Shown here piece by piece: positions 1 to 10,685 of a DNA stretch of 64,000 nt. This DNA comes from Caprella mutica (lineage: Eukaryota > Arthropoda > Malacostraca > Amphipoda > Caprellidae). How positions within the stretch are numbered: position 1 is the first letter of the stretch; every line of letters starts with the position of its first letter. The position numbers and the translations under genes were made by a program. Where the stretch lies: NCBI GenBank assembly GCA_947561585.1, contig CANNZV010001148.1, positions 114,266 to 178,265 of the forward strand, in the 5' to 3' direction. The notes beneath the pieces were generated by a model. It was not told the origin of the DNA. It did no database searches and saw nothing but the letters and a program-made list of their open reading frames with translations.

Positions 1-346
1 TTATTAAATCTTAACAAATTGACTTTTCAATATTTTCTCTTCATAAGAACCTTCATTTGATATTTACACATCCATTGGTAAACACCAAAGAATAATTATC
101 AATTTAAAATGAAATTAACAAACAAATATTTCTTAGGTTTTCTGACTATTTGCGCAAAAGTCATTTCACCACCCATCAATAAAATCCTTATAAAATTTAC
201 AAAAGTGAATAAAACTTAATGAAAATTTAATTAGGCATGGAAAAGGGTTCAACAATGAAAAAGATACCAGAAGTGTACATGTACGTTTATTAGTTTCTGA
301 AATATACTAACTTGAATTTGTGTTCTGGTTTTTTCGAGATACCCTG
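1..346. mobile_element. Possible right end of a mariner-type element
   Basis: The stretch ending at 346 reads CGAGATACCCTG and is followed by TATA. On the minus strand this is TA followed by CAGGGTATCTCG, the form of a Tc1/mariner terminus next to its TA target. The matching left end would lie before base 1 and is not visible, and no transposase fragment is readable here. This is a guess from one terminus only. Confidence 0.25.
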
Positions 347-348
347 TA

Positions 349-535
349 TAGTTGAATAAATGCTCATAATATGAGTATTTTGTCATTTAGCAACTTCTTT
401 TTTGTATAATCGTATGCATTAATGTTGAAAAACAAAAGTCACGGAAAGACATCTTCCAAATCGGTTTGAAAACAAAATTATTATTATTCTTTCATGAGGA
501 CTGGTGCGCATGGACCAGTCCCTAGGTTACTAGGG
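349..535. mobile_element. Possible piggyBac-like element end abutting TTAA
   Basis: The bases before the TTAA at 536-539 read, on the minus strand, TTAA-CCCTAGTAACCTAG. This is the TTAA-CCCTAG form typical of piggyBac superfamily termini. Just inside lies an inverted repeat, GGACTGGT (498-505) against ACCAGTCC (514-521), as expected for a subterminal repeat. The mariner relic at 540-965 stops being recognisable exactly at this TTAA, so the piggyBac-like element probably inserted into it and the rest of the relic lies outside the window. The left end of the inserted element is not seen. Confidence 0.4.
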
Positions 536-539
536 TTAA

Positions 540-965
540 CGAAAATAAGAGGAGATCTCCAACGCTCAGAGATGGCAGCCCAAACCATCACATAGGTAGG
601 TTTTTGGCGACGAAAGAAAGTTTTTACGGATTGAGGGATACTGTCAGCACTTTTTGCCAAAATTCTATCGTTCTGGGAGTTGAATTTAGCCTCCACAGTC
701 ATTGCATTCAAAAGAATCTTTGATCTGTCAGTCTCTTCTGTTTCTGCAAGTCCATGAGCTGTTACATGTTGGTCATTTTGAAGGGGGCAACTTGAGGTCT
801 TCTTTTCGCTTCGTGTTCCTCCTTATCCGCTCCCTAATGGTTTTGATTTTGATTGGAGTGCGTGCAGTGCGAGGTCGCCCACACCTGGGTCGATCACCTG
901 TTGTCTCCTGTTCTTGGTAGAGTTTAACAGCATACCTAACAGTCGATTCCGGTGCTTTTAACAGC
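540..965 (-). pseudogene. DD37D mariner (maT-like) transposase relic, copy A, main part
   Basis: On the minus strand the translation gives a paired helix-turn-helix segment with a GRPR motif (CGRPRTARTP) and, further on, KFNSQNDRILAKSADS and VMVWAAISERWRSPLIF. These are the DNA-binding and early catalytic-core segments of a mariner-type transposase, and they are clearly the same family as the copy at 54462-55456. Relative to that copy it has lost about 75 bp near 800 and about 50 bp near 700. The second gap removes the first catalytic motif (the SDEK region). The remaining C-terminal half is missing beyond the TTAA at 536. Dead transposon. Confidence 0.75.
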
Positions 966-1139
966 TTAACACGTTGACCGCACTGTGCACATGAATGGTA
1001 CACGCTTAAATTTTTCTATCAAACTTAAATTAGAGGTATATCAGTTTATATTAGTTTTTTATAGAAATGGTGTACTTTGACAAGAAGGTAAATAACTAAA
1101 ATGAATATAGATCACGAGAAATATGTTTATTTATAAATA

Positions 1140-2435
1140 CAGGGTGGGGCGTAGGTTTGGAAGCAATTTTTCAAACATTAATATAATTCTTAAAAATAAG
1201 TTCCTAAGTAGGTGATAGGGTTTGAACTATAATAGAGACACTACATTATGACGTGGCAGTGTTATTTTTTACAAAAATTTAGTCAATTCAAAAATGTCAG
1301 ACAAAAGAGAAGCCATTATTGCTCTACACCGTGCCGGGAAGTCAGATTCCGTCATTCCAAAGACTCTCTCAATAGCGAGATCGACTGTTTGGAAGTGTGT
1401 GAAGCGTTTTAATGAGAGAGGAGACTTGACTGATCGTCCAAGAAGTGGTAGACCACGCTCACAACGCACCAAACAACTGATAAAATGTGCCCGAGAGAAG
1501 ATCAGGAGGAACCCGAAAAGGTTAATACGATTGTTAGCCAAAACAGCTAATGTGAGTCCCACAACAATGAGAAGAGTTGTCAAAGAAGACCTAAAGATGT
1601 CCTCTTTCACCCTCCAAAAGAGACGACTCTGTCAGAAGCTGTAAAGAAAAAGAGATTGGAAAGAAGCAAAGCACTTCTGAGAGAATTGAAGTCTGGCACG
1701 GCTGGTGAAATTATTTGGTCTGACGAAAAAAATTTCACAGTGGAAATGGCTCACAACCGGAGGAATGACAGAATAATTTGTAAAAGTGCAAAAGACATCC
1801 CATACAACCAAAAAACTGTCCACAGAACCATGAAACCTGCTTCAGTAATGGTCTGGGCCGCCGTTTCAGAAACTTGGAGATCTCCTTTAATTTTTGTGGA
1901 ACAAGGCGCCAAAATCAATGCTAAATGTTATATTGAGAATATTTAGACGCCAATGTTGGAGTCAGCTTAGGATCACTTCTGTAATGACACTCTATGGACA
2001 TTTCAGCAAGACGGCGCGACTTCACATACTGCAAATGTCACTCAAAACTGGTGCCATGACCATCTTCCACGGTTTTGGTCCAAAGAAATGTGGCCTCCCT
2101 GCTCCCCAGATGTTAATCCTATGGACTTTTCGGTATGGTATATTCTTGAATCAAAGGCTTGTGGTAAATTCCATCGCAGTGTGGATGATTTAAAGCGTTC
2201 GCTCCAGAGATCTTGGAAGGAAATTTCACAAGAACAGTTGCGTGCCGCAGTAGGAGGAGTTCGGAGGAGATTTGAGGCTGTTATTAAAAACAAGGGGGGA
2301 CATTTTGAATAAATTTATGATTTTCGAATTCTTAAAACCGTTTTGTAATGATACATAACTGTAAATTATTAAATATATTTTTCGTTGGATTATAATATGC
2401 ACTTTCATTTGCTTCCAAACTTATGCCCCACCCTG
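1140..2435 (+). mobile_element. DD37D (maT-like) mariner transposon, copy B, complete with ends
   Basis: The left end CAGGGTGGGGCGTAGGTTTG and the complement of the right end (2408-2435) agree over about 27 bp with two mismatches. TA dinucleotides sit immediately outside at 1138-1139 and 2436-2437, the Tc1/mariner target duplication. The 1296-bp length is normal for a mariner. It lies inside the piggyBac-type element, so it is the youngest of the three nested insertions. It contains the broken transposase gene listed separately. Confidence 0.85.
1294..2312 (+). pseudogene. DD37D mariner transposase, broken by a frameshift and two stops
   Basis: The reading frame starts at 1294 with a helix-turn-helix domain (STVWKCVKRFNERG), a GRPR motif (RSGRPRSQRT) and a second helix-turn-helix (NVSPTTMRRVVKED). 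Around 1605-1620 it shifts frame. It then runs from about 1615 to 2312 in one frame interrupted by TAG codons at 1944 and 1968. The catalytic core is readable: IIWSDEKNFTVE, then FQQDGATSHTA, then PDVNPMDFSVW. There are 37 residues between the second and third aspartates, so DD37D, the spacing of the maT clade. It ends in KNKGGHFE, a mariner-type C-terminus. Such an enzyme cuts and pastes the element at TA sites, but this copy cannot be active as it stands. Confidence 0.85.
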
Positions 2436-2509
2436 TATAACCGAAATTGATTAAACCTATCACCAGTAAAGCAAACATGCTGGATCAGCAATCGCAGTCA
2501 ACGTGTTAA

Positions 2510-2538
2510 CAATATCTGGGTTCGTCTTCCCCGCGCAG
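2510..2538 (-). pseudogene. DD37D mariner relic copy A, N-terminal stub
   Basis: CAATATCTGGGTTCG continues copy A beyond the piggyBac-type insertion. It aligns with CAATCTCTGGGTTTG of the copy at 55.4 kb, then with a stretch of the form CTTCCCCGCG where that copy reads CAGCCTCGCG. Similarity fades after about 2538. Confidence 0.6.
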
Positions 2539-3030
2539 GATATCAAGGATATCAAGGATATTCAGTTCAAACTATAACATGTCTTTAGATGATGAAGAGG
2601 ACATGATGCTATTCAATATGAAGTATTAGGTAAGTTCAGCTCTCTTTTCAATCTTAAATAAAATAATTGACACAATGGAATTTACTAGAGATGCACCGAT
2701 ACCATATTGTTAAATGATACCAGTACCAAGTCCAATTCCATTTTTTTTAAGTATGATATTCACAAGTGTTACTTGCTCATTCACCTATAAATTTCATTTG
2801 TTAGAATATTTTTGTGTTATTGCAATTAGCTAAAGTGAACCTAGTTTTGAACTACAGTGTGCCTAGTTTTGAAGTGCGGTGTGCCTAGTTAGTTTTGAAG
2901 TATGTATTATTATTCATCTGTTGATTAATTACAGTAATATCAGCTGTCTAGTTGAACATAAATTTACTTTTATAAGCACGAAATGTAATTATTCAGTGAA
3001 TTGTTTATAATGTTCGTTTCAATTTTCAGA
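2539..3030 (+). other. Exon-like start with a splice donor, then an intron-like stretch
   Basis: An ATG at 2579 opens a short frame reading MSLDDEEDMMLFNMKY that ends in TAG directly at a textbook splice donor (TTAG/GTAAGT). AT-rich, intron-like sequence follows, running to an acceptor (TTTCAATTTTCAG) at about 3030. The acidic start is like the beginning of some transposase or regulatory genes, but it is too short to assign. It could be a decayed first exon or chance. Confidence 0.2.
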
Positions 3031-3199
3031 AACACAGTCCGGACCCGATTTCAAACCAGTTCATAAAACCATTGGGATGGACATAGAGGAAGGGGCATAT
3101 GCTCCCACACCTGAGCACAGTCATGAGCCCCTATAGAATTCTGGCGATTGGGATGGACATAGAGGAGGGGGCATACGCTCCCACACCGTCACAATCTTT
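3031..3199 (+). pseudogene. Exon-like fragment with an internal 76-bp duplication
   Basis: After the acceptor, one frame reads ETQSGPDFKPVHKTIGMD and on into IEEGAYAPTP before a stop. A 41-bp segment (3071-3111) is repeated at 3147-3187 with two mismatches, and the second copy also reads IGMDIEEGAYAPTP. It continues SQSL up to a good donor (TTG/GTAAGTG) at about 3199. The 76-bp offset is not a multiple of three, so the duplication breaks the frame. The conserved reading frame in both copies and the flanking splice signals suggest a former exon. The protein is not recognised. Confidence 0.3.
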
Positions 3200-3463
3200 G
3201 GTAAGTGACAGCATTCACGGAGAAGCTTTTTTGTCCATTCATTAGTATTGTCACTGACGGGTGGCAGGTGACATTGTTTATAGAGCCACTTTTCTTTCTG
3301 ACTGATTCTTCCAGTCCCTTCTATCTAATTTCCTTGTGATGTAGCTAAACGATATGGCCTTTTTTCTGAAATAGACATTTAACCTCTAGTAAATAAATTT
3401 TTCCCTAACTTGAAACGTCAATCACATTAATTCAAATAGCTATTTAGACATGATCATTTTTTA

Positions 3464-3617
3464 CCCTCATGGTAGATATTGACTTGAATATTGCTGCCGA
3501 ATAACGTCACATTCATAATATAAAGTATATATGCGTTAAACGCGTAATATTTTATAGTATGAATATGTGCGTTCATATTCAGCGCAGTATTGGCGCAGTC
3601 AATATCTGCCATGAGGG
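3464..3617. mobile_element. 154-bp palindromic foldback MITE at a TA site
   Basis: The outer arms are CCCTCATGGTAGATATTGAC (from 3464) and the complement of GTCAATATCTGCCATGAGGG (to 3617), with one mismatch. TA lies just outside on both sides (3462-3463, 3618-3619). The similarity between the arms continues inward, with small gaps, almost to the centre, so the whole unit could fold into one hairpin. There is no coding capacity. It fits a Tc1/mariner-type MITE, though the parent element is not in the window. Confidence 0.75.
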
Positions 3618-3639
3618 TATTTTTCTCTAGTGTTTCACG

Positions 3640-3862
3640 CGTGGCCACGGACGCTACGCGGTCGCGCATTAGTAGTTAGGACGCGCGTGTCTGCAGTTTA
3701 GGGTAGCGCCCCAGTGTAGTTCAGTGCAGTGGGGGGACGTAGAATGAGTTCCCTAAAGCGGACAAAAATGCTCTGTCGCGGCCCTATTGCGGCCTTCTGC
3801 CTGCCATGATGCCGGCCCTGCGCGCCCCACCAGCTGCTCCTATCCTGCACCGAATTTTAACT
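3640..3862. other. CpG-rich island in AT-rich surroundings
   Basis: A stretch of about 220 bp rich in G+C and in CG dinucleotides (CACGCGTGGCCACGGACGC, GCGGTCGCGC, GGACGCGCGTG) stands out sharply from its neighbours. No long frame or known domain is readable in it. It could be a promoter-type island, a piece of a transposon or a fragment of a coding exon. Confidence 0.45.
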
Positions 3863-6365
3863 GGGGTGCTGATGAGACTAATTACATCACGCTATATATT
3901 CTAACTATACATTTAACTCGTTAGGTACTGAAGAAGCCAGCATGATGCATGATCAAAATTGGTTTCCTTTTTTGTTGATTGATAATATGATGGTGATGAC
4001 TCCACACCTTAATAATCCCAGTAAAGGTTAATACGATTAAGGAAATGAACCTCTGCTTATTATAATGATTATAAAACCTCTACTCGTAGGATGATTTGTA
4101 AGTAAGTTGTATTTACTGTTTTACTGGAAAAGCGGAAATTGCCTATTATATTTATCTTGTATATTCTGATTATTTTTATTATCAATAAAGTTATCATTAC
4201 CTTTAATCTTGACAATAATTTATTGTTGAGTGATGTAACTGCAAGTTGTTATTATTATGGTTTATGAAGCTCACAAATTAAGTGTAACTGAAAGTGCCAC
4301 GTTCTGAATTCAAATACATAGGTTGTGTTGCGCAAAATTCATGCATAACACGTTTGTTATAAATCCACATTATAACCATAAAACATCGCTGCAAATTGTA
4401 CACTTTATGCATTTACATTTTAGGAGCAGTTTGCTTTTATTGCTCTCAGAATTGATAAATGTATGATAGCTAAATAATAATTTATATTGGCTACACTTTT
4501 ATTTCAGTATCTTTTGCTGCAATGGCCTACTATATAAATCATTCAATTTCTCATATAATGAAGTGGGAACATTTTTCGAACTCTACACAATCTATTATAT
4601 ATGTTTTCATGGCTTACGTAATATAAATTTCAAGCCTTGCCTTCAATTTCAAGAAAAGAAATGTAATAAATCAGAATGGGTATATAAAGTGAGCCGTAAT
4701 GTTACCTAATAACTACTAATGGAACTATAAATTTTAATGGTATCACTTCACTGAATATCTACCTGAACAAAAATATAGAAAAATAGGATTGATGTTTTTA
4801 TATATCTTGTAACTTAGGGTTCACATACTATATGCTCCTTATTATTACTATTTTTTATCACTTATACCTTTGTATAGTCATCATAGTCATTACTCTTACC
4901 GTCTTGGAAAATATTGGCATAGTAGGCTCTAAAGATACATCATTCCTCAGATTCTTGATATATTAGTACGATTTAATTACTATCAGGTATGCAGTTTCAG
5001 CTTTGGTTAGATTATCAACGTATTTCATTCTGGCACAGCAGCTCTCTATATAACTCTGATGTCATTCCATCTCTGGTGCTGAGTGAACATCAAGCAAATC
5101 CATTCATAGCTATACAGGGTAATATTCTGGTGAATTACAAACGAGCTTTGGCTTTAAATGCTGTTTCAAAGTCCAATTCTCACTTTGATGTGAAAATATC
5201 ATTAGGTAATTTGTCTGTCTGTGATCTAGCATTCGCAGTATTTGAATACACTAAGTTATGATACTCTGATGTATAGAATGAACGAGGATCTGAATGTGAA
5301 CTTAAAAATACAAGAAGAATGTAGCTTCCACGGTTCGAAATCAAATAAAACGTAAATTCCGATTTCCCTTTAACTGCTTCTTGCATAAAATGGAATATGA
5401 GAACATAATAAATCAATAAGTGTATTCTCACAGCTTATAAAAATAATAAATGCTAATCTTAAATATACAAAATTTACATCTAATCATATAACACAAATTT
5501 AAACAAGATAACATGTAGAAACTCAAAATCAAGGGTCTGTTTTTCAAAGCAAAGAACAGTCTTCTTTTTTCGATCCTCTTGTAATTTGAAGGCCTCAATG
5601 CACCAGTCATTTATCAAACGGAGAGAACTGGAGAATGGATGGGTGGCTAAAACAAAAACTACTAGTACATTTTCTTCTTCTTGAAAACAGATTTTGCTAA
5701 ATGATAAAGTATAAGTTAGTGTGCAATGCAGGTAAAATATCTTTATTTTATTGTATTGTTACATTTGAGAAGTGTTTCATAATCTTTCCTTCAAGGCATA
5801 TTTAAGAAAAATTGGGAATTGTTTTATGCTTCCTATAGGAAAATCATTTATATGAAATATATCTTCAATTAAATATTAATTTTCTACAGATTTGTATTTT
5901 GGAAAATAATTACTGAACTTTTTTTTAACAACCGTTAACCTTTAAGTTTGACAATGTTATACTGTAACGAAAAATTGTTTTTGGTATCTCCAATATTGTG
6001 ATAAAAACTTTACAACTGAAAAAACGTTATAACTATAATTTATATATTCAAAAATAATCCGAATAATGCAAAAAATCAGTGAAAATATTGTGTAATCTTT
6101 AAATAATAAAATGAACATTGACATTATTATTGCCAATTACTATGATACATGCAAGGGTGATGCAGTCAGTTTCTATTTAACTGTACGTAATTAGTTTCAG
6201 TTTCATTAAGTTTACTGAATAATTATAAGCCATTGAGCGAGATATTCAAAATGCTTTTTTTTTCTTGATGACTTCAAAGCCTGTTTATCAGTTAGGTATA
6301 CATAGACAGACAACCTATTTAGTAGTTCTAGTAACAGAATGTGAGTGGGAAGCTTCCATTTGCAT
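3863..6365. other. AT-rich tract, nothing assigned
   Basis: There are only short chance frames. The longest, 4989-5261 on the plus strand (90 codons), has no motif I recognise. No terminal repeats or RNA genes were seen. Confidence 0.4.
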
Positions 6366-6370
6366 TGTGT

Positions 6371-6410
6371 AACTTAATTAGGAGCTGCTGCAGAAGCCCT
6401 TAATTAAGTT
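6371..6410. repeat. 40-bp stem-loop
   Basis: AACTTAATTAGG (6371-6382) pairs with CCTTAATTAAGTT (6398-6410) around a loop of about 15 nt containing GCTGCTGCAG. The stem is long for its size, but no function is evident. It could be a tiny MITE remnant. Confidence 0.45.
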
Positions 6411-8578
6411 GCAGACAGTCTTTTGTATAAAGATAAGTAATAGTCTCGGTTACTAGTACATCAATAATATGATACGGTACCCTCACATTCAAAAAATAAC
6501 AATATTTTAATAAATTGGTTCAATTAAAAATAAATTTAAATTCAGATCTAATCTTGCACAAATACAAAATTAGTGTTCATATTTTATTCTGCGTCATTAT
6601 TTAACTTTCGATTTTCAGAACAAGTGTCAGCAAGCTATGAATTATATAATTCTCGCAGAAAACTCACACTTATGATTTCCAACAAGTTTCAAAAACAACG
6701 TACATCTTGCTGTGGATACTCTTAATTTTTTTTTCCAAGTCCTATAAAACAAATTGGATGAGGTTTGACAGAAGTTAAACGACAGGATAACGAAGAGACA
6801 TTCTTATATATTGGCTATATTGATTCACTCTCATCGATAGTGAAGTTAGTTGATGCTCCATATAAACAAATACTGACTCACGAACTAAAACTGAAAGAAA
6901 TTTCCATCAATGATATAACAAAAATAAAGAAAAGCTTACATATACATTAAATTTAAATAGTATATACACGATCGCATTTCTGAAAATGTTGATTAGACAA
7001 TTGATGCTAAATATAGTATATAAGTTTAGAGGGATTATCAATTGGAAATGAAATAATCACATATGCCATTAAAATATCAAATTCATATTTAATCAACGAA
7101 TTATTTTCACCATCTATGTGGATGGTGTAAAGACTAGTTTTTAATCTTGAGCTATAATAAAGAGTATAAATTTGAAATCTAGACGTTTGAAATAAAAAAG
7201 ATTATGGCACTTTGCTTAATATAATTACACATCTATCTTGAATGATTCATTTTATTCGCAAAACTGGAACAATACAAATGAATTGTTATTACAGAAATCT
7301 CACACATCGAAAAACAGTGTGGTCTGAAAAAATATGTACAAAATAATGCTACGTTGTTCTTGAGGAGAGGCTATATGTTTTCCTCTAATGCTTGTCGCAT
7401 CGATTAATCATCCAAATTTGAAATGCGAATGACCATCTCTTTTCAGACTCATTATTGAGCGCCTTTAACTTAAAATGTATGGATCTAGGAAAGAACCCTC
7501 AGAAGAAAAAATCCCCTCGGAAAAACTTCCAACCAAGAAAGAATATTAAAATTGTTTAAAATTGAAATGTATAAAAAAATATAAGTTAGGATATGTATCA
7601 TGATTACGAGTATGTAGATTATAAGTCGCTTGTATTTTAATAAATGTTCCCCTGAAAACAGACACCACGAAGGTTTCTGAAAGCTTGGGAAATTTCAAAA
7701 CTACTTCTTGTTGAGTTCTTCACCCTATAAACATTATTATATAATTCCTATAAAAAAAATCGTACATATGAATACATGTAAGATCTTAGAAAAATATCAC
7801 ATGAATGTAGATTAATCAGGCAATAAATTCCTTAAACACCATTGAACACAATGCCAAGGTAAAATGGAGATTTCAAAGATAGGTTTATCTTCGATAAATG
7901 TTTGCATTTTATCTTCATAAAAGTTCAAAAGTCTACACTTTTCGATAGTTTGTTTTGCTTATCATAGGAAAAGTTTTACACGAGTTTGCTATAAAATGGA
8001 GATGTTTGCGACTGTGTAGGATTTCTCTGAGAATCTTCAGTGAGAGGTGAATATGTTTTTTCCTTTTTGTTGCTGAAGGTTATTGTCGCTCTACTAATAG
8101 TTAACCATATTTGTGTCTCCTGAAATAATTTTCTGTTGACACAATATTCTGTTATGATGCCTGAAACTTCTTTCTAGACCACAAAGATATTATTGCTGAG
8201 ACAGTTTTGGTTTACAAATATTATGCGTAAGATAGCAAACTGAATTCTAGGTTGTAATGGTGTTATAATAGATATGCGTTTTTACCTATAAAATTTCATA
8301 GAATCATGTTTTCTTTGATATAACCTATAGTTTAAAAATAATAAGATAGGTATTAGTCTGTTTTGAGAGTTGAAAAATATCTTATTTGATCTGTCAATAA
8401 AATATAAATAAAGAAAATGTATAGATAATAAACTAATTTTCATGATGTTATTTTTTGCATTGTTATACCGAGTGGATAATCTCAAAATGGTATTAAAAAA
8501 AATGCTGATGGCAATTGACTATTTTGCGAATTCAGTGTTTTAGAAAATTATATTGCAGTCATTCTCTATTGGTTTGGT
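6411..8578. other. AT-rich tract, nothing assigned
   Basis: A small hairpin (CACCATC/GATGGTG, 7108-7127) and short meaningless frames only. I see no gene, RNA or transposon end. Confidence 0.4.
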
Positions 8579-8728
8579 TGTAAAGAGGGGCAATGCTTTC
8601 AGTATCCTGACGTCGGTCGAGGAGAAGTATGATGACCACATTTTGGGTGTTGCCCTGTGACAGTAGGGTGGATGCCACTGCCATTGGCGATGGTCGGAGC
8701 TATGGTCGTAGAGCAGTGATGCATATCT
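8579..8728 (+). repeat. Less AT-rich patch holding a dispersed ~50-bp repeat
   Basis: Positions 8668-8720 (GATGCCACTGCCATTGGCGA, then TGGTCGGAGC, TATGGTCGTAGAGCAG) recur on the opposite strand at 31587-31637 with only a few differences. The flanks of the two copies do not match each other. The patch is clearly richer in G+C than its surroundings. It may be a fragment of a dispersed transposon or of a short coding segment. Confidence 0.5.
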
Positions 8729-9106
8729 TATGTTTTTTGATGTTCATTGTCTATTTAAAGATCACTTTTTTTAATTATTTAAAGCAGATCTGCTCCTTTA
8801 TAATTTTTTTTATCTATTATGATACGCAAACAATAGGTTTTCTCATTTCCCAGATTTCCATCATTACACTCTAATAATATTATAATTTTTCAATTCACAA
8901 TATCCAATTCTTTCGATCCACATATCATAAATAATTTTTATTCGCATTTGTTAATTTTTTTCATTAACTCTTACGTATATAGTTGGGCAGATAGCTGCCA
9001 AGTTTGAATTCCTATGTATATAACTTCTTACATGAGTGTTTGATTATTTTTTTATATATATTTTTTTTTGACCTGGTAGTGTTTTCTCTCTACTATAATC
9101 ATTTGA
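8729..9106. other. AT-rich spacer, nothing assigned
   Basis: T-rich runs and no readable signal. Confidence 0.4.
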
Positions 9107-9314
9107 TCGATCGTCTACAGATTGCTCGAAGATTACCGTAATGCGAGTAAAACCAATCAATAATTATATCAAATGTGGATATTCCCAATTTATTCTTTTT
9201 CCCATTCAATTGTCAGTAATTCTGTTCTGTATATCACTGTTAGGTAAATAATAGAATTCAACATATCCATCAATAGAATAATTACCGATAATATGTGCCA
9301 GTGAATAATAAATA

Positions 9315-10685
9315 GGGTCAGACGGGGTATCACTACGCATACCATTTTTATGGGGTATCACTACGCACCTCTTATAGTTTTAAAACCACTTGTTTTAACC
9401 TAAATCTGATAGAACCATAATTTCAAGCATCCTCTTTTCTCCCATAAACATCATAACACACCATTATCCTATGATTACTTCTAGAGCTAAGTCGCGATGT
9501 ATGTGGAGCTCTCAAAACGATCTGAAAAAAGTTTGCGCTGGTGATTTTTAAATCCCGCAAACTCTCCAATAGCTCTAAAACCGAGATATATAGATTCATA
9601 TTGTTTCAAAATGTTAACAAAAACATTAACAGTTACATTATGTCAAATTTTCAACTTCTCAGTTTTAACGGTTTTCCCGCCACAACCGTGCGCAGTGATA
9701 CCCCAGATAATTTAAAGGTAGAGGGGTATCACTGCGCATCATTAATAACAATATTTGTAAGTAAATAAATGTAAAAATAATGAGTTTTTAGCTCTTAATA
9801 AAGGCATAAATATTGAATAAGGTGTTATTCAATTATAGAATTGATTAAAAATAAACTTACGATCGTAATAGCTATCATACATGATGTGGGGGGTATTAAG
9901 ATAGGGAGAGGGGTATTTAAAGGTTCGGGTGAGAGGTTATTGAATTAAATATTTATTAACAATAAACCAACGATCGAATTATATTACTTGATATAAGTAT
10001 TTAACTAATTACGTGAAATTAAAGTGTCGAATTTGTTGTAGATTCATTAAATATGTGTTTAAAAGGTAAGGGACAATTAGATTGGGGAGAGGGCATTTAG
10101 ATAGGGAAAAATACAGACATTTTGATGGTGACTGGGGGATTAAGTTGGGGGAGGGGGGGGTGTAGGGGATAGATGGGGGAAGGGGGGGGGGTAGGGGATA
10201 GATGGGGGAGAGAGAATATTTAGATGGGGGAAGAGTGGAATTTATATGGGAAAAGAGGGAGATTTCGATGAGAGGAAAGGGCAATTTAGATGGGAGGAGA
10301 GAGGGATTTAAATGGGAAGAGAAGGGGATTTAGATGGGAGGAGAGGGATATTTAGATGGTAAAAATGGAGGTTTAGATAAGGGGGAGGAGGGGTATTAAA
10401 ATTAGGAGAGGAGGGATTTAGGTGGTGCAAATAAATGCTATATTTATGCAATGTGCAGTAATACCCCTTCATATGCGCATTGATACCCCTATACACTCCC
10501 TAAAAGTTGCGCACGAAAAATTGTCAATAAGTAATTCATTTATTTAGGTATTATTTCGAAATTGGTTGAGAACCATCTTCATTTATGACCATTTCATCAC
10601 GAGAAGAAGAGTTTTTCTAGTACATTTTGTTTTTGAGTAAATACAGAGTTTGCGGGATTATGCGCAGTGATACCCCGTCCGACCC
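9315..10685. mobile_element. 1.37-kb TA-flanked non-autonomous DNA transposon
   Basis: The ends are inverted: GGGTCAGACGGGGTATCACT at 9315 against the complement of 10661-10685, with about two mismatches over 25 bp. TA flanks both sides (9313-9314, 10686-10687). The uninterrupted repeat at 58.97 kb shows the empty target with a single TA, which proves the boundaries. The end motif GGGGTATCACTGCGCA recurs inside: plus sense at 9324, 9352 and 9723; minus sense at 9689, 10452, 10474 and 10661. These look like subterminal binding-site repeats. No transposase is readable. TA targeting suggests a Tc1/mariner-type mobiliser. Confidence 0.8.
9888..10425 (+). repeat. Purine-rich G/A minisatellite with long G runs
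   Basis: A degenerate array of units of about 18-24 bp resembling GGGATTTAGATGGGAGGAGA fills the middle of the transposon. The plus strand is nearly all purine. Runs of seven to ten consecutive G occur at about 10147-10195, in a context of GGGGATAGATGGGGGA, giving strong potential for quadruplex or triplex folding. The frames translated on the other strand are proline-rich artefacts of the repeat. Confidence 0.75.

Larger units (their letters stand above)
966..2509. mobile_element. piggyBac-type TTAA-flanked non-autonomous element, interrupted
   Basis: TTAA stands at 966-969 and again at 2506-2509. Between them the ends are inverted: CACGTTGACCGC at 970-981 against the complement of GCAGTCAACGTG at 2494-2505, with one mismatch. 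Removing 970-2509 rejoins the mariner relic copy A with exactly one TTAA, in perfect register with the uninterrupted copy at 55.4 kb (AACAGCTTAACAAT). TTAA targets with clean excision are characteristic of the piggyBac superfamily. The element's own DNA is only about 240 bp (970-1137 and 2436-2505) and codes for nothing visible. The rest is the mariner inserted at 1140. Confidence 0.75.

Noticed and set aside
4989..5261. 90-codon open frame
   Set aside because: No motif, no splice or homology clue, and frames of this length are expected by chance in a window this size.
10009..10496. Proline-rich minus-strand frames
   Set aside because: They are produced by the purine-rich minisatellite and have no start or domain of their own.
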